Part shown: one piece after another, positions 46,695 to 56,902 of the stretch
Layout: the number at the start of each line of letters is the position of its first letter
Numbering within the stretch: position 1 is the first letter of the stretch
Source: Salinimonas profundi
GTDB lineage: Bacteria; Pseudomonadota; Gammaproteobacteria; Enterobacterales; Alteromonadaceae
Reading direction: 5' to 3'
DNA length: 64,000 nucleotides
Assembly: GCF_014750655.1 (NCBI RefSeq)
Contig: NZ_JABBXD010000004.1
Span: 186,001-250,000 of the forward strand
Translations under genes and position numbers: made by a program
The notes under the pieces: model-generated
The model's database searches: none
What the model saw: only the letters and a program-made list of their open reading frames with translations
What the model was told of the DNA's origin: nothing

Positions 46695-47369
46695 GTGAAG
46701 CCCCCATCCACTCCCCCGACCAACATTGATGAGTTATTGCAGCGCTGTCAGCAGATTGCCGGTCTGTCGCTGGGTGAACTTGCCGGATTGGCCGCTATTC
46801 AGGTGCCGCAGAATTTACAGCGCCACAAAGGCTGGCAGGGCCAACTACTGGAGCTCTGGCTGGGCGCAACCGCGGGTTCAAAACCCCAACAAGACTTCCC
46901 TGACCTGGGTGTTGAGTTAAAAACCATCCCCATAGACAGGCGCTGGCAGCCGCTGGAAACCACGTATGTTTGTTATGCCCCGTTAATGAATCCGCCCGGC
47001 GTAACATGGCATACCAGTAATGTGAGAAACAAGCTGGCACAGGTATTATGGTTACCTGTTGAAGGCGACAGAGAAATTCCGGTCAGTGAGCGGCGCGTGG
47101 CAAACGGGTTTTTATGGACGCCTGGTGAAGATGAAGATGCGTTACTGCAAAAAGACTGGGAAGAACTGACTGAAATGATTGTGTTGGGCCATGTTGAAAA
47201 AATCACTGCCCGACATGGCAATGCCCTCCACCTTCGGCCCAAAGCGGCGGACGGCAGCGTACTGACTGACGCGCTTGGCCCCGAAGGCCAGCGCATAAAA
47301 ACCCGCCCAAGAGGGTTTTACTTACGCAAAACCTTCACCCAGACCTTACTAATGCGAGCGTTCGGTTAA
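46695..47369 (+). CDS. mutH: DNA mismatch repair endonuclease MutH
   Basis: A 224-residue sequence-specific nicking endonuclease that cuts the unmethylated strand at hemimethylated GATC sites under MutS-MutL control. The catalytic D-E-K set is visible: D in FPDLGVELK, with E and K following as GVELKTIP. It starts with GTG 46695, with AAAGG upstream. Its presence implies a Dam methylase elsewhere in the genome. It ends one base from the convergent membrane-protein gene. Confidence 0.94.
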   Translation: MKPPSTPPTNIDELLQRCQQIAGLSLGELAGLAAIQVPQNLQRHKGWQGQLLELWLGATAGSKPQQDFPDLGVELKTIPIDRRWQPLETTYVCYAPLMNPPGVTWHTSNVRNKLAQVLWLPVEGDREIPVSERRVANGFLWTPGEDEDALLQKDWEELTEMIVLGHVEKITARHGNALHLRPKAADGSVLTDALGPEGQRIKTRPRGFYLRKTFTQTLLMRAFG

Positions 47370-47370
47370 T

Positions 47371-48369
47371 CTAGTCGTCCTGATGGCCGGGCTTCTCACC
47401 ATGGGATGTTGACTGACTGGCTATGGCAAACTCACTGAAAGATTGCTTTTCCAGCAGTCGTGCTGCCAGGGCAAGCGTTGTGGCATCCACCTGCGCTTTT
47501 TCAGCCACCTCACTGATAGTCAGCGTGCGTATCGATGCAGCAGGATACCGACTGATTACGCGCCATGCCTGACTCAGAGCCCGGCGCATGTCATCCTGCC
47601 CGGCGGTAGCCTCTTCCATCATGTGATAATCCAACACACACGGCGATGTGCGTTGCGGTACAGTCAGTAAATAGAATATGGCCAGCATAACCGTCGCCAC
47701 CACCAGATCCAGTCCGGTTTGCCAGGCTACAATATGCAGAAAACCAAATGTTACCGCCGTAACAAGCAAGATGCCTATCATGGTCAGTCCCACAGTGCTA
47801 CCAAGCGCACCAGCCAGCCATTGCAGCCTGAATCTGGCGGGCGAGACAACCTGATCAGGCAAATGCTTGTGGTATTTTTGTACCAGCTCAGTCATCAGCA
47901 AACTGATAACCAATACCGCAAACCCGCTTACCATGGCGCTGACATAAACCGGCCAGAAATCCAGTGGATGACCCACTGGTGTGGTCTCTATAATCATGTG
48001 TTTTTCAGCCAGCCCGGAAAACGCAAAGGGAAGCTGTATCAGCATGCACAACAGTACAGGTATCCAGATCAGAAAACGGGTTCGCGAGCGTCTGGCGACT
48101 AACATAGGCTTCAGTGCACGATAATAGAGTGCCATCAACAATACCGGCACCCAGTCAGTAGCACCGTAAAATATCGTCAGTGGCCCGTTTGTCAGCGCAA
48201 TCACTTCATCCAGCAGGCATAACGGCCACACCAGCATTGCTATGTCTAACCAGATTTTGCTGGTGATAGCGTGACGCCGCATTAAGTAAACAGTAACACT
48301 TGCCAGCCACAAGATGCCCAGCACGATAATGCTGTATAAAATCCATGGGTGTTTATCCGGCATCGTCAT
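47371..48369 (-). CDS. Polytopic membrane protein of unknown function (332 aa)
   Basis: I do not recognise the family with confidence. About seven hydrophobic helices fill residues 8-245. A soluble C-terminal domain of 90 residues follows (DDMRRALSQAWRVISRYPAAS and TISEVAEKAQVDATTLALAARLL), which looks helix-turn-helix-like. This shape recalls the membrane-bound AraC-type regulators with a seven-helix sensor, but a clear AraC domain is missing. It is convergent with mutH and lies 25 bp downstream of the ygiF start of transcription direction, on the same strand as ygiF. Confidence 0.65.
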   Translation of the reverse strand: MTMPDKHPWILYSIIVLGILWLASVTVYLMRRHAITSKIWLDIAMLVWPLCLLDEVIALTNGPLTIFYGATDWVPVLLMALYYRALKPMLVARRSRTRFLIWIPVLLCMLIQLPFAFSGLAEKHMIIETTPVGHPLDFWPVYVSAMVSGFAVLVISLLMTELVQKYHKHLPDQVVSPARFRLQWLAGALGSTVGLTMIGILLVTAVTFGFLHIVAWQTGLDLVVATVMLAIFYLLTVPQRTSPCVLDYHMMEEATAGQDDMRRALSQAWRVISRYPAASIRTLTISEVAEKAQVDATTLALAARLLEKQSFSEFAIASQSTSHGEKPGHQDD

Positions 48370-48394
48370 TCCCTCGCTTCAGACTACTACCGGC

Positions 48395-49900
48395 TTACCA
48401 GTAAATATCGCCCTGCATACCCACTTTTCGGGTACGCTCCATCACTTTAAGCAAATTCGCTTCTTTTTCAGTTATCCATTCTGCGATATCCCGCTGCTCC
48501 TGGGGATCAGCATCACCAATCATTGTCTTGAGCATCTGCAGGGCTTTTAATTCATCGATACCGGTCAGAATATCCAGCCAGGGGGCTCTGAATGCGTGGC
48601 GTTCGCCGCTGAATAAATCTGCCAGCAAAAAGCCGTTCCATAATGTTTGACGTAACACGACTTCAATGGCCACATAATTGGCTGCGGCCATAGGCTGGGC
48701 AGGAGACATACTTTGCTGCACTGTCTGCCAGCCCTGCGACAGCCAGCCACGAGCATGCTCAGTCACTGGCATCTGCGAGGTAGTCGACTCGTTCTGCCAC
48801 GGTTTTTCGGTGAGCAGGCGGGTCACAGACAGTTTGATCGCGGTCGATTCGGTGGAGTGCATCAGCGTTTCAGGATCATGGGCGTGAATAAGGCCGGCTT
48901 TGCGTCCCTGCAGATAACTTTGCAATGAGGGGTAGCGGCTCAGACACTTATTGAACAGACTTTTTTTAGATACCACATGACGCAGACTTTGTAAGTCTTC
49001 CTGCCACGCCCACTGTGGGACATACGCCATCAACTGCTTGTGCAGTTCAAGCATTTGTGGGCACTGCAAGACAGGCAGGTAAAGCGATACCGCCTGCAAC
49101 AGCAAGCGGATACTGACGGTTACCTCAGCCAATACTTTAGCCGAGCCGGTTTGCAGAAATAAATGTTCATGGTACTGCCAGTGTGACAGCGCCTGTTGTG
49201 CGGCGGCCATAAAGGCGGTTTGGGTTGACGCATCGTCAGGCAACGCGAGAAAGTCCGGCAAGGCAGACACCGCAGGAGATATACCATTTAGCAACTGATA
49301 TCCCTGCGCCGCTTTAGATACATCGCTCACCCGCACAGGTAATATACTGTTAATGATATCAGCAATATCGAACAGAGGCGGTACCTCGCCCTCTTTCATT
49401 TCCAGCTCAACTTCATTTATTGCTGATCGCGCCTTGCTGGTAAATGCTTCACCCTCATCCAGTACCACTTCAACCTTACTGCCATTATGCGTAATATCAA
49501 TAGCATGGCGCGTGAAGTGAGTGGAGAACTGCTGCTCCAGCGATTTATTCAGCGCTGACGCGTTCACACCTTTTGGCCAGACTTTTTTGTCAAATAAAGT
49601 CAGATCCGGGGTAGCCTCTTCCAGCGCAACATTGTACTCAGCCCGCTCGTGAAGTCCGCCACGCACTGCGCCCTGGGTTTTCAGCGTCTGTTCAAACTGG
49701 CCATTATTGCCCCGCACTCTGAACCCCATTTTGTGGGTCTGGAAATCGTGATCCGGTGTATCGTAATAGTCATTTTGCAGCGACATATGGTGCGGCGCGG
49801 ACACGGTCATCCCTAATTGCTTTAATGCCGGGACCACTTTTTCCAGGAAGTCATTGAGTGTGTTGTGACGGGAAACAAATTTTAATTCAATTTCAGTCAT
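48395..49900 (-). CDS. ygiF: CYTH-CHAD inorganic triphosphatase YgiF
   Basis: A 501-residue protein. The N-terminal CYTH domain (about 1-200) has the EIELKF motif and the tunnel residues of triphosphate hydrolases. A C-terminal CHAD-derived helical region lacks the usual histidines, as in E. coli YgiF. It hydrolyses tripolyphosphate. I chose ATG 49900, which begins the EIELKF motif, over the upstream GTG 49942. Divergent SH3 gene upstream, as in E. coli where ygiF and ygiM are adjacent. Confidence 0.9.
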   Translation of the reverse strand: MTEIELKFVSRHNTLNDFLEKVVPALKQLGMTVSAPHHMSLQNDYYDTPDHDFQTHKMGFRVRGNNGQFEQTLKTQGAVRGGLHERAEYNVALEEATPDLTLFDKKVWPKGVNASALNKSLEQQFSTHFTRHAIDITHNGSKVEVVLDEGEAFTSKARSAINEVELEMKEGEVPPLFDIADIINSILPVRVSDVSKAAQGYQLLNGISPAVSALPDFLALPDDASTQTAFMAAAQQALSHWQYHEHLFLQTGSAKVLAEVTVSIRLLLQAVSLYLPVLQCPQMLELHKQLMAYVPQWAWQEDLQSLRHVVSKKSLFNKCLSRYPSLQSYLQGRKAGLIHAHDPETLMHSTESTAIKLSVTRLLTEKPWQNESTTSQMPVTEHARGWLSQGWQTVQQSMSPAQPMAAANYVAIEVVLRQTLWNGFLLADLFSGERHAFRAPWLDILTGIDELKALQMLKTMIGDADPQEQRDIAEWITEKEANLLKVMERTRKVGMQGDIYW

Positions 49901-50125
49901 GAAATACGATAGGGCAAGATGAGGATGACAAGTGTCAGTCACCTTACCCGCGAGACAGCCTTATGGCAATGGATAGTCTTTGTTTTTATCAAATTCCGCT
50001 TAACCTTCACGCACAGGCGCGTTAAAGTAAGCGATTAATCGTCCGGGGTAAGCGGCATGATGCTTGCCTCTAATTTTCACAGTCTCTAACATCCCTTGTT
50101 GGATCAATACGTTTACGGATACTTT

Positions 50126-50731
50126 ATGTTTCGAAAGTGGCTCGCGCTGGTAATGGTCGCGTTTTCGTTCCAGGCATTTGGCCTGCAGGATACTCCGGAC
50201 ATGGAACCGTCCTCATCACATTATATTAAAGATGAACTGTATATTTTTATGCATTCCGGTGCAGGCAGAAACTATCGCATTTTAGGTAGCGTTGAAGCCG
50301 GTACACCCATCACAATTCTGGACAATAATCGTGATGCGGAATTCATGAAAATTAAAGAACACACAGAGGGCCGCACTGGCTGGGTGGAAAGCCGCTTTGT
50401 AACAGATGAAATGTCTCGTGCAGAGCAACTGCCTATTATCTCTCAGCGCTTGGCCGATAGTCAGGCCAGCTTACAGGGATTACAATCAGAAAACGGCCGT
50501 CTTAAGCAACAGCTTAGCAGTGCCAGACGTGAACTGAACGAGCTGAAAACACAAACTGATTCACAGGCCAGAGAAATCAAACAACTGTCTTCTACACTGG
50601 AAAACCAGGAAAAAGACGAGATGGTGAAGTGGTTTACCCGTGGCGGTATGGTAGCAGGTGCAGGCGTATTGCTTGGTGTCATCCTGACATTCCTGCCTAA
50701 AAAACGTGGCCGAAACAGCGAGTGGGTGTAG
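50126..50731 (+). CDS. TIGR04211/YgiM-like SH3 and coiled-coil membrane protein
   Basis: A 201-residue protein with a signal peptide (about 1-20), a bacterial SH3 domain (about 30-95, ILGSVEAGTPITILD and GRTGWVESRFV), a coiled coil (about 100-165) and a C-terminal membrane helix (GGMVAGAGVLLGVILTFLP) followed by basic residues. It resembles YgiM of E. coli, a periplasmic protein of envelope-related but poorly defined function. ATG 50126 is preferred. A shared terminator follows. Confidence 0.85.
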   Translation: MFRKWLALVMVAFSFQAFGLQDTPDMEPSSSHYIKDELYIFMHSGAGRNYRILGSVEAGTPITILDNNRDAEFMKIKEHTEGRTGWVESRFVTDEMSRAEQLPIISQRLADSQASLQGLQSENGRLKQQLSSARRELNELKTQTDSQAREIKQLSSTLENQEKDEMVKWFTRGGMVAGAGVLLGVILTFLPKKRGRNSEWV

Positions 50732-50860
50732 TTATCAGAAGTATAAAATGCGCATGATTGCGACATCTTCGTTGTGAAACTACTATCTCTTGTCGTGTAA
50801 AGTGTTGCTATAAACGCACACTTTTTATCATGCGATATCACGTTTTATATTCTGCTGTAT

Positions 50861-50893
50861 AAAAAAACCCGGCGCTATGGCCGGGTTTCTTCT
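50861..50893. terminator. Bidirectional terminator between the SH3 gene and putA
   Basis: AAACCCGGC (50865-50873) and GCCGGGTTT (50880-50888) form a perfect stem with A and T tracts on each side. It lies 19 bp downstream of putA and could also serve the SH3 gene. Confidence 0.85.
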
Positions 50894-50911
50894 TTCTGTC
50901 TAAGGTGATGA

Positions 50912-53900
50912 TTACTCATCTTCCTCCACCAATGTCATCAGTGAAGTATTCCCTCCTGATGCAGTGGTATCAATACTGATTGCCTTTTCTGTCACCAGAC
51001 GCTGAATCAGATTGTCATTATACTCAGCGGTGATAACCGGAATGATTGCACCGCCTTCCCGTGATGCCAGCATCGCGGAAATCTGCGCAGTTCGTTCGGT
51101 TTGAGAATCAACCACAACCCCTGCCAGGTCTTCATCCATCAGCAGTGCGCCAAGATGTTCAAGTTTTGCTACCTGGAACACCCCTTTAGGTGCGCCAGTA
51201 TCATTGAACTTCTTCTGGAACGCTTTGGCTTCTTCGTAAAACAAATCAGAAACCACAGACACAACAACGTTACCCGTAGCCAGTGCTGTTACAATCGACA
51301 ATGTCCAGTATTCAAAGGTAACGCCTTTGTCAGCAAAACAAACCAGAATGCCGCGAGGTTCCAGATACAGCTTGTTAGATTCTCCCGTAGGTCCTGGTAA
51401 TACTGTGGGCTTGGACATCTTTTTATCGACATCAATCAGCTGCTGACGACTGGTGGCAAGCGTGCGATTCAAGTCATCGGCCAGCTCATCCACAATGTCG
51501 ACCTTGGCGATTTTTGCCAGCAACTGGCGTACCGCAGAGATACGATCATTAAGTGGTGTATGACGCCACTTGGCCTGAACTTCCAGCGCCTGATCCATCA
51601 GCTTCGCGGCTTTTTTCGAGGCACTATCATCACTGACCAGTTTCTCATCCAGGTGTTCCATATCGTCTACTTTAGATGGTTTCGGTGTTGCCCGCTCCAT
51701 CATCAGACGCGGCAGATAGTTAGGACCACCTGCTTTTGGACCAGTACCTGATAGGCCACGACCACCAAACGGCTGCACGCCAACAATGGCACCAATCATA
51801 TTTCGGTTGATATAAACGTTACCGGCGCGACTAAGCGCGGCAAGTTCATAGGCACGATCTTCGATGCGCGAGTGAATGCCCATTGTCAGACCATAACCAG
51901 TGCTGTTGATCTTATCTACCACACCTTCAATTTCATCGCCTTTGAAGCGAATGATATGAATAACAGGGCCGAAGGTTTCCTGTTCAAGGACATCAATGCC
52001 TTCAATTTCGTACAATGTTGGTGGATAGAATGTCGCGTTATCCACGCCTTCAGGTAACTTGCACTGATGCAGCAACTTACCGTGATCCTTCATGTACTCT
52101 TCGTGTTTGGTCAGGCTGTCCAGCGCTTTCTGGTCAATCACCGGGCCGACGTCAGTACGCAAATATAGTGGGTCACCGATGTGCAGTTCCTGCATCGCAC
52201 CAATCAGCATCTCAGTCAGCTTGTCTGCAATATCTTCCTGCACATAAAGTACACGTAATGCAGAGCAGCGCTGACCGGCACTCTGGAAGCCCGAATGCAC
52301 GATGTCATCAATGACCTGCTCAGGCAGCGCTGTCGAATCAACGATCATGCAGTTCTGACCACCTGTTTCGGCAATAAGCGGTACCTGCTCGCCGCCACGC
52401 GACGCCAGTGTCTGTGAAATCATGGTCCCGGTTTGCGTTGAACCGGTGAACATCACTGCTTTAATACGCTCATCAGGAAGCAGCGTTTCACCCACGCCTT
52501 TACCCGGGCAAATCAGCAATTGCAGTGCATCATCAGGTAAACCTACCGAGCGCATAATCTCAATACAACGGCGGGCAATAATACTGGTTTGCTCTGCTGG
52601 CTTGGCGATAACGGTATTACCGGTAACCAGCGCTGCAGCTAGCTGGCCGGTGAAAATCGCCAGAGGGAAGTTCCATGGAGAGATACACAATACCACACCA
52701 CGTGGCACTAAACGCTGATCTTCATCCAGTTCACGGGCTCTTGCCGCATAATAGCGTAAGAAGTCGACGGCTTCACGCACCTCATCAATGCCATCCTGAG
52801 CCACTTTACCGGCTTCGCGGATACAGATTGCAATGAGTTCGCCCATGTGGCGTTCCAATGCGTAGGCGGTACGTTCTAAAATCTCGGCACGCTCTTCAAC
52901 CGAGCGTTTTGCCCAGGATTCAAATCCGTCTGCAGTGATATCCAGCGCTTTGCGCATATCGTCTTCAGTGGCGTACTGGTGATAGCCAACAATATCGCTG
53001 TTATCAGCCGGGTTTCTTACTGCCGTACCGCCTTCAGGAATGTCGCTTTCCTGCATGGAATAAAATTTATTCCACTTATCCAGTTCGTGTGACAGTGCAT
53101 TAACGGCAATATCGTCAGTAAGATCCAGACCATGTGAATTAAGGCGCTCATCACCATATAACTCACGAGGAAGCTTAATCTGATGATTATAACGATTCTT
53201 AAGGCGCTGAGTTTTCTCTACCGGATCTTCCAGCAATGACTCAACCGGTTTTTCATCATCTACAATTGCATTAACAAACGAAGAGTTAGCACCGTTTTCT
53301 AACAAGCGGCGAACCAGGTAGGCCAGCAGATCTTCATGATCGCCCACTGGCGCATAAACGCGGCACTGGATTTTATCTTCGCTGACTACCTGATCATAGA
53401 GGGTATCACCCATGCCATGGAGACATTGGAATTCGAATCCGTTTTTATCGCCGCCTGCCAATTCCAGAATAACTGAAGCCGTATAGGCGTTATGCGTGGC
53501 AAACTGAGGATACAGCGTATCGCGATAATCTAACAAACGGTTAGCACAGGCATGATAAGACACATCGGTTGAAGATTTGCGCGTAAAGACCGGGAAGGTA
53601 TCAACCCCCGCTTGCTGACTGAGTTTAATTTCAGTGTCCCAGTAAGCACCTTTAACCAGACGTACCATCATCGTACGACCAGTATCTTCAGTCAGTTTGC
53701 GCAGCCAGTCGATAACGTGTAATCCACGCTTTTGATAAGCCTGAACGGCTACACCAAAACCGGTCCAGCCTTCCAGCTCTTCATCACGAAATACTTTTTC
53801 AATGATATCCAGAGAAACGTCAAGGCGGTCGGCTTCTTCCGCGTCCACGGTCAGCTTGATGTTATAGTCCTTTGCCAGCAAACACAGCGCCTTTAATTTC

Positions 53901-54715
53901 GGTGGAATTTCTTCCATTATCCTTTCACGCTGCAGGGGCTCGAAACGTGGATGCAGTGCAGACAATTTTACTGAAATACCGGGTGACTTCTTCGGACCGC
54001 GACCATCGCCCGCCTTTCCAATTACCTTGATGGCTTTTTCATAAGCATCATAAAAGCGTTCAGCATCTCTCATGGTCCGGGCAGCTTCACCCAGCATGTC
54101 GTAGGAATAAACGTAGCCTTTTTTCTCTTTCTCTTTAGCCCGCTCGACCGCATCTTCGATGGTTTCACCCATAACAAACTGACGGCCCATCACGCGCATC
54201 GCCAAGTTCATGGAGCGGCGAATAACCGGTTCTCCCAGACGACCCAAAGTGCGTTTAAGCAGACCAAACTGTTCGCTCTTGCGTTTATCTGCATAGTTCA
54301 CCATGTTGCCTGTCAATAACAGGCCCCAGGCCGATGCGTTTACGAATAATGATTCTGAGTTGCCCAGGTGCGGAGTCCATTTACCTTGTGAAAGCTTATC
54401 GCGGATTAATGCATCCTGTGTTTCTTCATCTGGAACACGCAGGAGCGCTTCGGCCAGACACATTAATACGACACCTTCGGCCGTAGATAATGAGTATTCA
54501 TTTAATAGCGCATCGATACCACCATGACCTTCCTGCTCACGGCGAATTTTAAGCACCATTTTACGGGCTCTTTCCCAGGCGCGTGAACGGGCACGGGGAT
54601 TAACTTCGGCAATAGGAAGAATTTGATCGATAGCCACCGATTCGTCAATCCGGTAGTGATCGCGAATGCGCTGGCGAATAGAAGATAGGGTATTTAGGTC
54701 TTCGTTAGTTAGCAT
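50912..54715 (-). CDS. putA: Bifunctional proline dehydrogenase / P5C dehydrogenase PutA
   Basis: A 1267-residue enzyme that oxidises proline to glutamate. The FAD-binding proline dehydrogenase domain occupies about 150-470. The NAD-dependent aldehyde dehydrogenase domain covers about 540-1000, with the catalytic cysteine in SAGQRCSALR and the GTGPKAGGPNYL segment. A C-terminal ALDH-like domain ends the chain. Compared with E. coli PutA (1320) it lacks the N-terminal ribbon-helix-helix, so it probably does not repress its own gene. It is preceded by a long upstream region, 54716-55405. Confidence 0.95.
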   Translation of the reverse strand: MLTNEDLNTLSSIRQRIRDHYRIDESVAIDQILPIAEVNPRARSRAWERARKMVLKIRREQEGHGGIDALLNEYSLSTAEGVVLMCLAEALLRVPDEETQDALIRDKLSQGKWTPHLGNSESLFVNASAWGLLLTGNMVNYADKRKSEQFGLLKRTLGRLGEPVIRRSMNLAMRVMGRQFVMGETIEDAVERAKEKEKKGYVYSYDMLGEAARTMRDAERFYDAYEKAIKVIGKAGDGRGPKKSPGISVKLSALHPRFEPLQRERIMEEIPPKLKALCLLAKDYNIKLTVDAEEADRLDVSLDIIEKVFRDEELEGWTGFGVAVQAYQKRGLHVIDWLRKLTEDTGRTMMVRLVKGAYWDTEIKLSQQAGVDTFPVFTRKSSTDVSYHACANRLLDYRDTLYPQFATHNAYTASVILELAGGDKNGFEFQCLHGMGDTLYDQVVSEDKIQCRVYAPVGDHEDLLAYLVRRLLENGANSSFVNAIVDDEKPVESLLEDPVEKTQRLKNRYNHQIKLPRELYGDERLNSHGLDLTDDIAVNALSHELDKWNKFYSMQESDIPEGGTAVRNPADNSDIVGYHQYATEDDMRKALDITADGFESWAKRSVEERAEILERTAYALERHMGELIAICIREAGKVAQDGIDEVREAVDFLRYYAARARELDEDQRLVPRGVVLCISPWNFPLAIFTGQLAAALVTGNTVIAKPAEQTSIIARRCIEIMRSVGLPDDALQLLICPGKGVGETLLPDERIKAVMFTGSTQTGTMISQTLASRGGEQVPLIAETGGQNCMIVDSTALPEQVIDDIVHSGFQSAGQRCSALRVLYVQEDIADKLTEMLIGAMQELHIGDPLYLRTDVGPVIDQKALDSLTKHEEYMKDHGKLLHQCKLPEGVDNATFYPPTLYEIEGIDVLEQETFGPVIHIIRFKGDEIEGVVDKINSTGYGLTMGIHSRIEDRAYELAALSRAGNVYINRNMIGAIVGVQPFGGRGLSGTGPKAGGPNYLPRLMMERATPKPSKVDDMEHLDEKLVSDDSASKKAAKLMDQALEVQAKWRHTPLNDRISAVRQLLAKIAKVDIVDELADDLNRTLATSRQQLIDVDKKMSKPTVLPGPTGESNKLYLEPRGILVCFADKGVTFEYWTLSIVTALATGNVVVSVVSDLFYEEAKAFQKKFNDTGAPKGVFQVAKLEHLGALLMDEDLAGVVVDSQTERTAQISAMLASREGGAIIPVITAEYNDNLIQRLVTEKAISIDTTASGGNTSLMTLVEEDE

Positions 54716-55405
54716 TGCTCGCCTTACTAGTAATAATGTTTAAAATTACAGCGTGTTCGCAAAGCACACCCTTCGATAAATTGCATACAATGCAAGCGAA
54801 ATCGAATACGTCCACTTTTTGATCGCTTGTTGCCCTTTTAACTGCTGCGAGAAGGTAAGAGATCAGCTTCACCGCCCCATTTTGCGGATACTAGCATAAA
54901 AGGATTAGACGCCAACAACCCTTACACAAAAGGCATTAGCACAGGGGAGAGCACGTAAACTTTATACGGGTAAGTAACCTTTGGTTACTACAAATAATTG
55001 ATGTTGAGATTTTTCACACCTGGCATTTCTACTTTTTTATTTTTAAAAATACGAAGGTTCTCAGTAGTTTCGTGGGTTCTGACCGCGTGTATATCCTAAA
55101 AGCGGTTTTCTCATGTCTGGTTGTAGTGGTTTTAATTGTGTAAATCTGAGCCAATTCGGTCACATCGTCTCATCATGTTGCCTGCTCCAAAAACGCTATT
55201 ATCAGCGATGAAATACCAATATTTCAGGTCGAATAACTGTATTAACTTTTTAAAAATTTTTCTGTTCATACGGATTTTTGCGCTTATTGTTGGTATGTGT
55301 GCCGCGCCCATGTAAACTGGCACGATAAAGATGTACCGGTCAGGACATATCTGTCCCGGGCGATTACGGCTACGACGTTGCGCTGACAAATAACAGGTTA
55401 TTACT
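54716..55405. other. 690-bp gene-free region between putA and ftsB
   Basis: No convincing coding frame lies here on either strand. It must hold the divergent promoters of putA and ftsB. Visible structure includes the palindrome TTGCAT-ACA-ATGCAA at 54781-54795, about 65 bp upstream of the putA start. The central part (54960-55260) is AT-rich. A leader RNA or an undetected small gene cannot be excluded. Confidence 0.5.
54781..54795. promoter_or_regulatory. Palindrome upstream of putA
   Basis: TTGCAT and ATGCAA flank ACA symmetrically, about 65 bp before the putA start codon. It could be an operator for a proline regulator. The symmetry is seen; the function is not. Confidence 0.35.
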
Positions 55406-55696
55406 GTGTTGAAGGAAAAATGGGTGCCTCTGGTATTACTGGTCCTGCTGGGTTTATTGCAGTATCGGTTGTGGCTTGGCAAAAACAGCATTGTCGATTA
55501 CATGGCACTTAAAGAAGACGTGCAGCGTCAATCATTGCAAAACGCGAATCTTGAGCAGCGTAATGCCCTGCTTCAGGCAGACATCAGCGATCTTAAGATT
55601 GGTCTTGAGGCAATAGAAGAACGGGCCAGAAACGAACTGGGACTGATAAAAGAGGGGGAGACTTTCTACCGGATCCTCCCCGCAGAACAGCAGTAA
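55406..55696 (+). CDS. ftsB: Cell division protein FtsB
   Basis: A 96-residue bitopic protein with an N-terminal membrane helix (about 7-20) and a periplasmic coiled coil (about 28-75). It forms the FtsQLB complex that links early and late divisome assembly. It starts with GTG 55406. It heads the ftsB-ispD-ispF-truD-surE-pcm-yqaA-nlpD cluster, with ispD two bases downstream. Confidence 0.92.
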   Translation: MLKEKWVPLVLLVLLGLLQYRLWLGKNSIVDYMALKEDVQRQSLQNANLEQRNALLQADISDLKIGLEAIEERARNELGLIKEGETFYRILPAEQQ

Positions 55697-55698
55697 CT

Positions 55699-56418
55699 AT
55701 GAACCATCCAGAAATTTACGCCGTTGTACCGGCCGCGGGAATCGGTAGCCGAATGCAGGCTGACCGGCCTAAACAATATTTGACTATCGCCGGCAAAACG
55801 ATATTAGAACATACCCTTGAGACGCTCATTAGCCATCCGGATATTCATCGCGTTATCATTGCTATCAGTCCAAGCGATGAATATTTCAGCACATTACCGG
55901 TGAGCCAGGCCCAATGGCTTACCGTAGTGGCCGGCGGTCACGATCGGGCAACGTCCGTGCAAAACGGGCTTGCAGCGCTACCTGAGCAAAGTTGGGCGTT
56001 GGTCCATGATGCTGCGCGTCCATGCTTATCCCATGCTGACATTACCACCCTATTGGGTGTGATCAGTGATGATACGCAGACCGGTGGTATTCTTGCCAGC
56101 CCGGTACGCGACACCATGAAGCGCGCTACGAAAACCGGTTCCGGTGCACTAAATGTGTCTCACACAGAGTGTCGCGATAATCTGTGGCATGCACTTACCC
56201 CTCAGCTTTTTAATACCGGCGTGCTGCGCAATGCACTGGTACAGGGGATCGCTGCCGGCGCAACAATCACCGATGAGGCCTCTGCCATGGAGGCTCAGGG
56301 GCATCAGGTAAGATTAATCGAAGGCAATCCAGCCAATATAAAAATAACACGGCCTGCCGACTTACCGCTGGCCGCGTTTTATCTTTCAGAACAAGCATCC
56401 AAACAGAATAAAAGGTAG
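55699..56418 (+). CDS. ispD: 2-C-methyl-D-erythritol 4-phosphate cytidylyltransferase
   Basis: A 239-residue nucleotidyltransferase of the MEP isoprenoid pathway. The nucleotide-binding loop [18 protein letters not shown] is at the N-terminus, with VHDAARPC and TDEASAMEA further on. It makes CDP-methylerythritol from MEP and CTP. It is two bases after ftsB and five before ispF, which supports one transcript. Confidence 0.96.
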   Translation: MNHPEIYAVVPAAGIGSRMQADRPKQYLTIAGKTILEHTLETLISHPDIHRVIIAISPSDEYFSTLPVSQAQWLTVVAGGHDRATSVQNGLAALPEQSWALVHDAARPCLSHADITTLLGVISDDTQTGGILASPVRDTMKRATKTGSGALNVSHTECRDNLWHALTPQLFNTGVLRNALVQGIAAGATITDEASAMEAQGHQVRLIEGNPANIKITRPADLPLAAFYLSEQASKQNKR

Positions 56419-56422
56419 CACT

Positions 56423-56902
56423 ATGCGAATTGGTCACGGCTATGATGTACACAAATTCGGTGGCGATGGCCCCATAGTCATTGGCGGAATGACTATCGCT
56501 CACGAACAGGGGTTATTAGCCCACTCCGATGGCGATGTGCTGCTACATGCATTATGCGATGCAATTTTAGGCGCCGCTGCGTTGGGTGATATTGGCAAAC
56601 ATTTTCCTGATACTGATGATGCCTACGCAGGTGCCGACAGCCGCGAGCTTCTGCGCCATGTGATGAAAGTGATTGAGGCAAAAGGCTACAAACTTGGCAA
56701 TGCTGACATGACAATTGTTGCACAGGCGCCAAAAATGGCGCCGCACATTGATGCGATGCGCGAACATATTGCGCAGGATTGTCGGGTTGACGCTGATGCG
56801 ATAAATGTTAAAGCAACCACCACTGAAAAGCTGGGATTTGCCGGACGCAAAGAAGGCATAGCGGCACACGCCGTGGTTCTGTTAGATAAAGTGGCCCGCT
56901 AA
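56423..56902 (+). CDS. ispF: 2-C-methyl-D-erythritol 2,4-cyclodiphosphate synthase
   Basis: A 159-residue trimeric enzyme of the MEP pathway, with the signature [13 protein letters not shown] (metal-binding D and H), [15 protein letters not shown] and TTEKLGF. The stop overlaps the start of truD by one base. AAAGG precedes the ATG. Confidence 0.97.
   Translation: MRIGHGYDVHKFGGDGPIVIGGMTIAHEQGLLAHSDGDVLLHALCDAILGAAALGDIGKHFPDTDDAYAGADSRELLRHVMKVIEAKGYKLGNADMTIVAQAPKMAPHIDAMREHIAQDCRVDADAINVKATTTEKLGFAGRKEGIAAHAVVLLDKVAR

Noticed and set aside
55132..55491. A minus-strand 119-residue frame between putA and ftsB
   Set aside because: It overlaps the start of ftsB, has low-complexity composition unlike a real protein and lacks a convincing ribosome-binding site.
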